This document shows, piece after piece, positions 1 to 13,396 of a DNA stretch of 64,000 nucleotides. Numbering within the stretch: position 1 is the stretch's first letter; every line of letters begins with the position of its first letter. The position numbers and the translations under genes are program-made. The notes beneath the pieces were generated by a model. It saw only the letters and a list, made by a program, of their open reading frames with translations. It was not told the DNA's origin and searched no databases. This stretch comes from Hybos culiciformis (taxonomy: Eukaryota; Arthropoda; Insecta; Diptera; Hybotidae). The stretch lies in contig OZ023274.1 in the NCBI GenBank assembly GCA_964007475.1, positions 102,719,372 to 102,783,371 of the forward strand, read 5' to 3'.

Positions 1-190
1 GAAAAAATGTTTTCGCAAAAAATTTTTGTGATTTTTCTTTTCTTCTAGAAGCCTTGAATACAAAGGGGGACTTACAACCGACTTTTTTGTTTTCGTCAAA
101 ATTAAATTTCAAATCAAATGAAATCTTGACAAGAAATAAAATTTCAATCAAATGTAATCCGGTCAAATGGAATCCATTCAAATGCTCTGC
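1..190. repeat. Possible end of a transposon-like repeat
   Basis: TCAAATG occurs four times, at 114-120, 148-154, 163-169 and 178-184, the last three 15 bases apart, in a locally GC-richer stretch that ends in CTCTGCTCCCTA near 196. Read on the minus strand it begins TAGGGAGCAGAG, which looks like a transposon terminus. The other end would lie beyond the left edge, so no element can be delimited. Confidence 0.25.
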
Positions 191-3100
191 TCCCTAAAAT
201 TATTTACAAAACAATACCATAAAAATGTGGTCACAACAAATAAAACTTTGTTCAAAAAAAAAAAAAAGTTAAATTTTTCTAATTGATAATCCTAATAAAA
301 ATTACTTATTTAAAAGCTTGTTGGTAAACAAAATATGTATATTTATATTTATAAGTTCATGTAAAAAGTAACAACAACATAATACTATATAGATTTCAAT
401 AATACTATTATTTAATGTAAGATAATCCATTTGGAATAGTTTCATAAAAATAACCTTCTCAAATGACTAAGTTTACATTGTAAATAATGTTTAATATTTA
501 AAATTGTTCTCCGAAAAAAAAATATTTAATCGTTTACTCTTGGTCAAGTTATATTAATCTGTTTCTTTAGACCTCAAATGTAAAAACTTATAGATAAGAA
601 AATTTTCTTAAAATTGAATTGAATAATTAATAGAAAATTTATTGTTATGATAATAATTAAGTGATACATAACATACAAATAAGTACTTAAGTGAATAAAA
701 AATTTACTTTTTTCTCATGTAAGGATAAGGTATTACATTTTATTAGTAGTAAAAAGAACAAAAAATATTTTAATTATTCAATAAAGAATATAATATAATG
801 ATTGATTAACATATGGCATGCAAAAGTCCTGTTTCAAGATTAACCAAAGATATCGAGAACTAAATTACCCTTTACATATTTATAAAAGTATAAAATTCCG
901 AAAAAAAAAAAAAGTATGTACCTTCTGAAACAATTCTAATTTTGAAAAAGGTTTATGAAAGCATTTAAGGATCAAAGGTGAAAAAAATTCTTAAAATAAA
1001 AATTTAACAAGCTCTTTCAAAACGAAAATTATTCTTGTTTTATTAAAACGAAAATTGTTAAAATGTTTATTTTGAGGGGAATACGAAAACCATAACTTCA
1101 AAGAAACTGTTCATGCTATAATAATTTAATAAATCTGACATAAAAAAAAAATGTATGTTATCCAAATGTCCTTGAAATTAACTAATCATTGAAACTTCCC
1201 ATTTTCATACAAGTATATTGAAAAATACTTGTTAAGAAAAAAAAAATCAAATTAATAAGCTTGAATTCACTCAAGGACTTCCAACTATATAAATTATTGA
1301 TTATGTAAGTAGTAAATCCCATTATATGTATATACTTATAGTAAATGTCATAATAAATTCTAACATCAAAGAAAATCTATTCTGTTATTTCTACGATTTA
1401 TTTCATTGTTAGAAAGGTTATTTTTTTTTTTAAATTTTTCGCAAAATGAATTGTATCAATCGAAGGCTCCATGGCATAACGTCTACGACAATAATTTATA
1501 TGAAAAAACGACATATTAAACTAACTAATTCTATGCCTAACTTAAGTCACTATTATAATGACTTTCTAACTAAAATTCTAGAATTACAGGATTAATCATA
1601 ATTAATTAAAAATTATTTTCATGGAAAAATTGAAGAATATTATATTGTTTGCTTTTTGTGTTAAAGACTTATATTTTACTACCCAAAAAGAAATCTCACA
1701 TTATTCTATTGAATAGCTTTCTTTGAAACATTCTAAACAAGTAGTGAGTAAATAATTATATACATGCTAATAGAATGCTGCAATGCATTTACTTATTATA
1801 CATATATGTTTCAAATAATTAAAATTTAAATTATCCATAAAATTAAATAATATTTTTAATAAAATTCAAGGACATTATTCTTTAAAATATAATTATTTTT
1901 ATATTTATATTCTTTTTATACCAACCGACCGCACTTTGTTTTTCAAATTAATTCCGTAATTCTTTATGATTTAAAAAAAAAAAATTTAAATGATTATAAA
2001 ATAAAAATAGATTATAAAAAAAAAAAAAAATTTATGTTTATATTTATTAAGTATGTAAATTTTTATTTTATGATTTGTTATTTTTCATTTTTTTAAGAAA
2101 AAATACCGCAGTGTTAAATATATATTGTCGTCATTCTGTTGAAAATTTTGAGGCTAAATTTTTATGTCTTTAAAAAAGAAAATTATAATTTTTAAGAGCA
2201 TTTTTATAAATTTAAATATGTATGTATTTTTTTATCTATGATTTTTTAAAAAAAATCATAGAGGATATAATTTAAGAAAGAATAGTTGCATACATACATT
2301 ATGTTTGTTTGAACAAAATAGATTTACGGTATCAAACAAATAAAATTTTTTTAGTCAAAGCACAACTACTACTTAATTTAAATGGACAACTGAAAATGTT
2401 TTTATCTCTTAATTGTATACAAAATTTTATAGCATTATTACATTAATTCACTGAATAATGAGATTTAAAAAATGTATGTAATAACAATTTTGCTTGCGGT
2501 TGATGAATCATGATTTTATATTTCGATTCGATAAATTTAATATAATGTTCACGTTACCTCGTATCTAGAAAAATTTTACGTATATATCAAAAAAAACTAA
2601 AGATATAAAAACTTGAAGGTTAACAAATATATATAAATTTTCCGCGTCACCGAATTAATAGACTCTTGCAAGCAATTTAAAAAAAAATAAAAATTCTTTT
2701 GTGAAAATTTAAAATTATATTTTTTTAAGTTTATATTCGATTATTGCATCAATATATAATTGAATGGAAAAAAAAAAAGAAGTATTTACGTACTGTGTGC
2801 ATGTGCTAAAATAATAAATTTTAAAATCAAAATCACTTGAGAAATATTTCAGTTTCTTTAGAGTGAAGTAAGCAAATTTTTCATAATCTTCTGACTGAGC
2901 AAAAATTGTACTGCTTGTGAAAATACTTTCATGCATAGATACATAATACTAACAAATAATATTAAATAAATTTAATAACGTGGACTATTGAGTGAGCTCT
3001 TTCTTTATATTTTGGCAAGTGTCGCACTGAATTAATTTTGCAATACATATATTTACATATTTTTATTTATAATGTAAATTTGAGATTTTTTAATTTTCCA

Positions 3101-6100
3101 GATAATTATTTGGTTTTTTATGATATTAAGAATCACAAAAAGCTTATTAAAACCAAAATTTAATTCATGTTGTGTTTCAGATATTGACCTTTCAAATTTT
3201 TTAAGATAATTAATTGATTTTATTCCATCATTAAAAAAATAACAATTACATTGTTTTCTTAAAATTAACCTCTTCTAATGAAAACACATAACTCAATTTT
3301 GAAATTATACGTATTAATGGAAAAATTATAATAAACTGCGAAGTAAAATAAACATACTCTTAGTATTATTTTTTTTCCTAAGAATATCTTATCAGTTCAA
3401 ACAAGGATAACAAACACAAGCAAATAATTTTATTAACAATTAATCTGACATCAAAAGTTTATTTTTAAAATAAATTTCAATTTAAAAGTTAATATATACA
3501 TACATCTCGACAAAATTCTATACACATAATGTTTACAACATAATTATGCGCCTATATCACCTACATTGTATGTGTAGTGTATTTTGAACATGTATAACTC
3601 ACAAAGTATATGCGTACAACAGCTATTTACAACATTATTATCCTTAAAAAAACTTGATTGAAATGAAAAATTTTCCAATATTTTAATTGGGGGAAAAAAA
3701 AAAATGTGTATATATCGGATAATCTGAACATAACTTTAAAAAAATATCTTATGCTTGATAACATTATTAAATTACATCAATTTATAATAAAAACAAAATT
3801 TATGAAATTTTAGAATTTTAGAATACCATCAAATTAGATATTGAATAATCGATAAATATAAAATGTACGTCATTATAATAATTTTATTAAAGATAAAGAG
3901 TAATTGGATGAACATAAAATCAGTCGAGATTAAAATCACATAAATATAAAAATACGATCTGCAAAGTAAATTCGATGGAATCGAACACTTTCTATCATTT
4001 GTATAACGCCTACTAATACGTTAACCGACGTGTCATACTTTTATTAAACATATTTTTGGGAGGTTCAAACTTTATTTTTAATATGTATTTTTCAGTAACC
4101 CTTTCACCAAATGACCAGTATGTCCATTTTTCATACAAAATCTAAAAGATGGGACATCTCTGATAATAATAATAACTTCCACCACCATATGTAAGCACAT
4201 ATAAAATTATTCCATTAAATTCAAATCAATTTAAAAAAAAGTTTTATGAATTTGCAAGGAATAAACAAACGATTTATTTCCCATTAAATTTTATTTTACA
4301 TTTTAAAATTTGAAGAAACAAAAATAAATGATTATTATGATGCCAATAAAAGAAATGATATCGATTATATTTTACGTAGAGTATCAAAAGCACTTAAAAT
4401 TTTTTTTATGTTTTTCTTTTTTTTTCAAATTAAAAGAACAATAATAAGCATAAATAAAATATACAACTTGTGGGAAAATCAATCAATAAAGTATTTCCAA
4501 TCATTATTAATAAACATGAAATATTTTCCGACTGCTATTCATAAAATTAATTGAATTCTTCTGCGATGATGGAAAAGATACTCTAATTCAAACAATTGAT
4601 TAAGATAATACTAAAAATATTATCAGACAACGATTTTTCAGTTCTATTTTGTACTTGTATTTTAAGGTGTTAGTAAATAAGAATAGATTTGATAAGGATC
4701 GACAAATAAATTACTAGACAACATTACACAGTTTTATACAGTACCTCAGTACCTTATACCTTATTGCAAAAGTCTCAATTTAATTCAGATTATTATACAA
4801 AAACTTTTGAAATTAAGTACATACATGAATATAATTTATAATTTAAATATAATTTATTCTCATGACAATATTTTTGGAATAAATTAAATTATATTTAAAT
4901 AATTTAGTTGGTTTTGAAAGGACCCATATCAATTGACTAACTGAATCATATAATTAAGTTAAAAAAAATCTTCTTTTGTGAGATAGGTAAGAAAAAAAAA
5001 AATGTAATATCCATTTTTATAAATTTTTATATACCTTTTGATGTGATGTTTAATCCAATCCATACAACCTTTTTGTTTACCTGGTGGAGTATAATAATCG
5101 TAGCCAGAATATGGATAAAATGGACTTATACTAACTATTGTATAAACAACAATACATTGATAATCCATTATATATATTTAAAAAAAAATTTAAATAAATT
5201 AAACGTAGTTTATAATGTTATATATGTTGTATATGGCGAAAAAATTGATTATTCGGTTACGACGATAATATTGAGCAAAAATATTTTATGTAATTTATTA
5301 TAAACTACTAATAGTTATAACATTTATAAAATATACGTTTATATAAAATTTACGTAAAAAAATTCGAATAATTTAGAAAATTATTTGTTTACTTTTGTTT
5401 TGACATTTAGTAATATTTTGCTAAAATAATAGACATTAATTTGTTTTATTTACATGTAGATAATATCTTCTATTTTTTTTTTCGTCAAAATCAATCGATG
5501 ATAATTATTTATTTTTTATTTATAAGAATTTTTGTTATTTTATAAACATATTTTATGCTTATAAATTATTATAATATTATAATATGATTATTTCAATTCA
5601 ATTTCACATAATAGTTTTAAAACATTTAAGTACACAGTTTATGTAGACTTTAATATCAGGATACACATTTACGTATATAATTTTTATTTATTATATTTAA
5701 ATTGTTTTAAAACTTTTTTTTTTATTATAATTTTTCGATCAATTTTAATAAAATTCGAAAAATTATTAATTTAAACATTTTTATGTATATAACAAACATT
5801 AATTTTTATTAATCATTAAAATCAATAAATATATTTTATAAATATTATAAAGTTTTAAATTTTTAAGTATACAAACATTAAAAAATAATTTTTTATTTAT
5901 TTAGTTTTTCATTTATTATACAATTACGAAAAAAAAAATATACATCTTAATTTTATTAGATTTGTTAATTTAAAATCTATATATTTGTAAACAGGATTTT
6001 GGAACACAACCACGAGCACAGCTAGTTTAATAATTATGTTTATAAATAAAATAATTCATTTTGTTGTTGTATACTGCATAATATTATTATGGATTATAGT

Positions 6101-6250
6101 TTTATATATTTTAATTTAGTAATTTGGACGGTCCTTTAAAATTATTTTAGCTTTGTTTTTTATTAATATTATTATTTTTAAACAATAAATTCGAATTGAA
6201 TGTTTTGTAAAATTTTTTTTTTAACATTTGTCTGTAAAAGAAACGAGAAC

Positions 6251-6355
6251 TAATAACTTGTTCGCATCTATATATTTTTTTCCGGAACTGTCTAATTCTT
6301 TTCACTTATCATGTATGAAAAGCCGGAAATAATTTAAAGTGCGAACAAGGGTATT
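6251..6355. mobile_element. Small foldback (MITE-like) element
   Basis: The arms CTTGTTCGCA (6257-6266) and TGCGAACAAG (6340-6349) are perfect inverted repeats, extended outward by TAATA/TATTA. Further paired blocks lie inside (TTTCCGG with CCGGAAA, CTTTTCA with TGAAAAG). The 105-bp structure suggests a miniature inverted-repeat transposon or its remnant. The flanking TA is too common here to be proof of a target duplication. Confidence 0.5.
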
Positions 6356-9300
6356 ATAACTGTCTTAACACAACTTTTACACATATACAATGAATAATGA
6401 AATTTAATTCTAACTTCGGTATAAACAGTGAGTTAAGGGAATACATTTTTCTTAATAAAATAATAATAACTTATAAAAATAAAATCAATATAGTTGGATA
6501 AATATAATATATGTTGAGCATACATAAAATTATATACAGAAAACCAAAAATTGTTTCTTTTTTTTTTTTGAAGAATAAATCAGATTTATTATAAGTTATT
6601 CAGAATTTGAAGAAGTTGAAATGACCGTAACTTATATTATATTGTCAGTATTTTACTTTATTTTTAGATCAAAAATTTTTATTCACTGAATGAATATGAC
6701 AAAAAATAATTAGGATGTAAAAAAGTTGAGAAAACCTTTGAACTTTTATTTTGCTAAAAAGTTACAAATAAATTTATTTTTGATTCCTAAACAAAAAAAT
6801 ATCATCAATCAATTTATTTGAATATTTCTCAAATATGTAAACTAAATAATATTATTGCCAAAATTTTTTTTCTTCCTTATCTTATATATTTAACAATTTT
6901 ATTATATACGAATTTGTTATAACTCTAACCATAAAATTGGTTTCGAAAGTTTTCATTACAGAAGATTAAAATGGTAATTCTAAAGTGAAATTGTGGTATA
7001 GTAATAATGAAAAAAAAAATTTTAATATTTCTAATAATTCTACGTCCGGACTTTTTAAATTATCGCTTTATAATAATCTTAATGAATCGTTCATATAAAA
7101 AAGAATTTACGCAGATTAATTATACATGAAATTATAAACTACCGCAGAACAAATGTACATTTATATTCATTTGTGATACTACATACATTATGTATGTAAA
7201 AGCTATGCTCAAAAATATATGTAATAATAAAAAGATATTAAAGCAAAAAAAAATATAATGAACGATTTATTTTTTTGAATATAAAACTAATTATATAGCA
7301 CTGAAATGTCTTAACAATACTGTGGGTAAGAGGGTATAATAAATCTTTTAAATGTCATGCATATTTCATTGTTATTTTATTTCGGATTATAAAATAAAAT
7401 CTTATTACTTTTTGGAACATAATGATATTCTATATAAACTTCTTCAAGAATTAATTAATTCTTAAAAATTTATGGAAGTAAATATCTTTTAATGAAGATT
7501 TCTAATCTGATTGGGATTTAATGAGATAAATACAAAATTTAATTAAATCAAAGATTACAAATTTCTATATTATATCCTTTGTTTTAATATAAAATATAAT
7601 TTGTTAAATTTGGTATGGCTTGATTTTATAAAAATAATTGAAATATATACCTATATAACGAAATCATTAAATATTAATAAAATTATGAGAATTTTCTAAG
7701 GTGTGAAAAACAAAAATTCGAACTAAATAATAATAATAATATTATTTAATGCTGATATTCAAAATTTATAATTTATTCAAATAATAATTGTGTTATTGAT
7801 CGAGTTAAGTAAAGATTTCGTTTAATTTTTCATGTACGTTTTGTCATTGTTGGTTTTAGATAACATAAAGAAGAACCGCTAACTATATGATAATTTTGGG
7901 TTTTTTTTTTAAGGAACAGCAGGATATTTAATGCAAAAAGAATTTAAGACATTTAAATTTTGTAAACTATGTTTCGAACTAAGAAAGTAAATGCAAAATG
8001 ATGGCATTGAATTCATTCGAAGTTCGAACTCAGAAGAAAATTTACCAGCAATAGTGTTTTCAAACTTTAAGCTTTAATATATGTTCTTATCTCGTGGAAT
8101 TTTGCTCTTGCAAATAATATTTGATATGTCATGATTCATGAATCATTTAAATGACTTCATTCAAGATTGTTTAGAAAAAATAAAATTTAAATAATTTTCT
8201 TCAATACTTAATGACTTTTTCTTTGAAATAAGTATAATGTTAATAGAAAAGATAAAAATAATTTTTCATTTCTTAAACTTTTTCTAGGTTAAAATTAAAG
8301 CGACCTTTTTCCAAATATACTTACTATACAAATAATACAGATACACCTAATGTAAATTCAATATTCAATAAATATATAAAGCTTAAAATTTATACATATC
8401 TATATGTATGTATATAATTTATGGTAAATTTTTATGGTAAATATTACTTCAGAAACAAACAAAAAAAATAATAATAAAAAGAATAAATAAAATTCTTAAT
8501 TTTTCGATTCAAGTAATCTTTTGATTCAAGTTATTTTTTTTGAATGATTTATAAATCGATTGAGAATGAAAAACAAATGGAATTTTATTTGTGGGAAGCA
8601 TAAAAGAAAAATTTTCCATTGCGAAAAAATGTATGCATATATATAAATTTTTGTTACCCGTGAACAATTTTATATAATATAAAACATTATATTATGTATA
8701 AATTACATAGATTTTATTTGTTTATTTTTTTTCAATTAAGTCAATAGATCCTTTACGCTTTTTATTGGAGAAATATAATATCATAAAATTAAGAACATAT
8801 GTATAAAAATTTAATTCAGATTTTAAATCAATTGCTCTCGTACCTTTAAAGCTCGAAGAAATAAAGATTGTTAGCACAAGTCTTGTTTTACAAGAAAATG
8901 ATAATTGATTTATTTTATTAAAATGTCATAAGTAAAATAATAAATCAAACCCCTTAAATAAAATTTTATACTGAAGTCGCCTTTGAGTATCATCAATAAA
9001 TATCTACATCTGTATAATTTTATGTCAATGGATCATTACAAAATCTTAATTTTATTTATTAGCTTAGATAACAATGATTAACCAATTTGTTTATGGCCTG
9101 CCTAGAAAATGAGTTTTAAGAGAATACAAAAATCTCAGAATTTTCTGAATAAATTATAAATCAATATAAAATTATTGAATTGCTTTTAGACATGAAATAA
9201 AAACATTTAATGGTGTTATATATATATTGAAAATTCAAATTTTGTCATGGAACAAAAAAATAAAAATACAACCATAAAACGGATTTAATTTTTTTTTATT

Positions 9301-9740
9301 GAAAAGACCTAAAAATAAAAAAATTATTAACCAAGAAAGCTTCATCATTATGAATAAAAAATTGATGTATATGTACTATATTCATATAGCAGTATAATCT
9401 TTATACTTCTTTTAAATGGAAAAATCCAACAACGTTTATCATTATTACGCTACTGGACTACTACAACTATAATATTACATAATGAAAATATACAACATAT
9501 AAAAAATAATAAAATTTTCAAGCACTTGGTAATAAATTAGGTGAACGTGACCAATTGAAATATTGGTTTCGCTTGTTGAAATAAAATCAACACTGTTATT
9601 AATTTCCAATAAAAAAAATTAAAACTTTAAGTCCGAATATAAAATTTATAATGTTTCTTGTATGTAAGATGTCAGATCTCATCTGATCACAACAGATTCA
9701 AAAGTGTTGTACATATATCAGAGTTATATTCAAGGTACTT

Positions 9741-9865
9741 TGCCGCGTGTGAGCTCCCAAAAATGTTAAAATTATTTTCACTTTTAAGGGATGAATGGTG
9801 GTAAAATTGCCATCATTCATACAATTTGTTTTAATTTAACTGTTTTACAGCGTTCACGCGCGGCA
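9741..9865. repeat. 125-nt imperfect hairpin with GC-rich ends
   Basis: Terminal TGCCGCG (9741-9747) pairs with CGCGGCA (9859-9865), and the arms stay similar inward up to ATGAATGGTGG versus CCATCATTCAT around a short loop. In such AT-rich DNA GC-rich complementary ends are conspicuous. It could be a miniature foldback element or an expressed hairpin RNA; the sequence alone does not decide. Confidence 0.45.
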
Positions 9866-12800
9866 ATTGTAATTTGAGTTTATCTCCGTAGTAAAAAAAA
9901 ATTAAATAACTTTTATTAACGTTTGCCTTTTTCTATTCCCAATTACGAAGAAGCTACGGCTTGTACAATTCCACTGAATCACTCAGCTAATTTTACATTA
10001 AATTTTTAAATTCAAATGATCAAAAAATTTAATACAATAATTCCCGTCGTGAATGACATTTCCTTTAACAAGAAATTTAATTAAAGATTATTGAATTTTA
10101 TTTTTAATATTTTCACAAAATATAATAATTTTGATTATTTTCTTTATACTTTTAATATATTTTTAACAATTCTTTTTTTAGTTATCTTTTTAAACATTTT
10201 GCATCATTATTTTAAATAGAATATCCAAAAAATAATCGTATTTTTAATTTTTGTAAAAAATTTAGTAAGTTCTTCAATGATACTTTAGGCTTTAGGGTAA
10301 TTGTTCTTATATTATACAATGCGTTGACTTCGACATAATAATCGTTAATTCTATGAATTTTTAATAAACAACATTTCTAATGTCGCACTTTATTAATTTA
10401 GAAGAAGGTTTAACACTCGTTATATTATTTATCATAATAATATAGTTAAAAAAATTTTCAATTAAATAAAATCGTTTCGAACATAATAACTTTATATTTC
10501 CGAAAGATATAAATTTTGAATTATCTTCTTTAAATTATTAAAAAGAAATAACAAAAAATAAACTAATGTAAATTTTTATTTTTAATTTTTCATATATAAT
10601 ATGCATAGTATATTTATTATAAATGTTTTTATATACTTTTACGTAAAGAAAGAAATTTATTAAGACTCGTGGTGAGCGAAAAATACAAATCCGGAATGAT
10701 TTCCAATCAAAACTATTTATTAATAAATCAAAATATAATTTAAGAAAAAAAATATTGCTTGGAAAATATAATAATTATATATGTAAGGTTGTTGTACGTA
10801 CATGTGTATATATTTCTTTAAATATATTTGCGAAAAAAGAAAAATCTCCCCCTCTCATTGAACTTGAAGTATATTTAATAAATATATTAAAAATTTTTTT
10901 TTTGTCGTCATAACATAACTAAAAATAAATCCGAATGATGTTTATTATATGTATATTTATTACACAAAATATTTATGATTAATTATAAACAAAATCTGTG
11001 ATGAAATTTAGTATTTAATAAAACATAAAATAATTGTCAAAATCTATACACATATTTTATATTATAGAATTATAGAACTTATAATTTGAAAATTTTACGG
11101 TGTGAAAACTGAATAGACTACAAAATTGTTGAAAAATTTCTGACTTAATTGAAGTCGCTGTTGTGTTTTACTAATACGGTACAAGAGAAATAAATGTTTG
11201 CACCAATTTGAATTTGGTATCAACATTGAATAATTTTACGATTTTCATTTAGCTTTTGATCATTATTTACAGAAATAATTTATCCTTGTCTATTTTTCTT
11301 TTTTATAATTGAAATATGATGAATGTCCTTAGAGAATTATTAATCACCTAATTATACTAAAAAAAATATTCTTTAAAGTTTTATTACAATAATATTTTTT
11401 CTAGCGGACTTGTAACAAGCGCCTCAAATTATCCGCTCATAAATTATATTTAATAATCAATCTTGATTAATTTCTAGGTTTTTTGTAGACATACACGAAA
11501 CCCCCATTAAACTGCATTCATCTGTGAAATTCGATTTATTTTTTCTTATAATTAGCTCGAGGAAAGAAAAAAAAATATATATATATTGAAACAAAAATCA
11601 AAATCATATGGGCTTCATCATGTAAGCATAATAAATATTGTTTCTTTATTAAACAAAAAACAAATTTAAAATCTTACATATTGTATTTTTCTTTTGAAAA
11701 ATTATTATTATAAATTATAAATATAGAAATTTTTTAATAATTATTTCCGCTTGGCAAAATTTTGCGAAAATTTTGACCTTTAAAAAAATATATTGAGGAA
11801 AAAATAAGAGTTTGGAGGCTATATTTGTAATTTTATGTTAAACTAAATTATTATAATATGCATTTTATTCTTTTTCATACAACTAAGTTCAAGTGTAAAA
11901 TGATTTTGAACACTAATTTTCACAGTACGATATAAGTTTTGGATCCTTAAATATCAAATTCTTCGTCGCTTAAATATGTTGAATTTTTGGTTTTTCAATA
12001 TATAAATTTAATAATAATCGAAAATGAATAATTATGTCTAGAACAGTGTTAAGGAATAGATATAAAATTGTGTAAACAAATTTTTTAGAATCATTTTATT
12101 ATCATGTTTGTTGTTCTTAACATGTACAATATTTATGTAAGTGTAAAGCCTAATTTACATAAATCGACAAAACGAAATTTGCTGTGTGGGAAATTTCCCT
12201 TATTCAATACTCAGTGATATAAGCCCCATTTTTGTACTTATATTAAAAGTAAGTGTAAATAAATTTTTACTTGAAATTTCGTATGTTTTTTTTTTCTTGT
12301 TAGACACAATATCAATAAATTTTTCGAAAGCTATAAAATTTTCTTCATAAAATTTTAATCACATAAAAAAATAAATATATATTAAATACTGACAACTGTT
12401 GCATACCGTTTTAATATATAATTTGCAGTCTATTAGCAAAAAAATATTTATTTAAAAAAGGATATCGAAAAATAAACATTAATGTTCGCTTCAAAAAACT
12501 TATCAACTATTTTACTGCAAAAAAAAAAAATGTGCTTTGAAATTGAATCCTTGAGTTTTATTTTTTATGAAAAATAAAAAGAAAACAGAAATATAATAAA
12601 AGTTGCATTTCATTTGTACTTCAATATATTTTTTTTATGGATGTAAGATGTTTTTATTTCTTAAAAATTTTCTTTTGCCCATGAGAAAAATAATTCCGAG
12701 ATTACAGAGATTTTCAAAATTAAATAAATAACAATTTAAATTTTTTTTTCTTACTCTGTTCAGATTTACAAATGGTTTTGAAATAATTTTAAAAGATAAC

Positions 12801-12999
12801 CCCCAACCATTATTTGTATCATTATTTGTACAATGTAAAATCCTTAGGCTATGATCACTAAACTATTGATTATAAAATTGAATGATTATAAAATTGAAGG
12901 CAGAAGATATGGCGAAGAATTTGAATATAAATAAATTCATTCAAATAATACAATGATAAATTTTAACTTTTTACCAAGCAAAAAGGGTGTAAAAGTATA

Positions 13000-13396
13000 G
13001 AGCCCGTTCCCAAACTGAGACTATTTTAAATCGTAAAATATACCTTTTCTGCTAAAGAAAATTCCTTTTTTTCAGAAATTGAAATAGACTTGACATTTAA
13101 TCTGTATCATCTGCAACGTCTGCTTAAATTTTCAATTTTTTGTTTTTTTTTTAAAAATGAGGTGCACTAAAAAATACACCTATAAACTGAGTTTGTTATG
13201 GGAAATTTAAAATTTCCCTTTGCAGATTTTTAAAATATAAAAAATCATTTCGGAACGATTTTTACGTCAAAAAATCTTGATTTGTAAAATAATTGTAAAA
13301 AAACAGCTGTAAAATCGTGTCGTTCCAAAACTAGAAATTCTAGAAATTAAAATATTTTTTCAGTTTCTAAAATAGTCTCAGTTTGGGAACTGGCTC
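13000..13396. mobile_element. MITE with TA target duplication
   Basis: The ends are inverted repeats: GAGCCCGTTCCCAAACTGAG at the left and its near-perfect complement ending GGGAACTGGCTC at the right. Similarity continues into ACTATTTTAAA. The element is about 397 bp, lies between TA (12998-12999) and TA (13397-13398), and has no reading frame. TA duplication and size fit a non-autonomous Tc1/mariner-type element inside the OGT intron. Confidence 0.75.

Noticed and set aside
4841..4900. A/T-only inverted repeat (ATTTAAATATAATTTATT and its complement)
   Set aside because: Stems made only of A and T are expected often at this composition.
5043..5303. Open frame of 86 codons on the plus strand
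   Set aside because: Composition-driven Ile/Tyr/Asn-rich frame with no family motif, inside the OGT intron.
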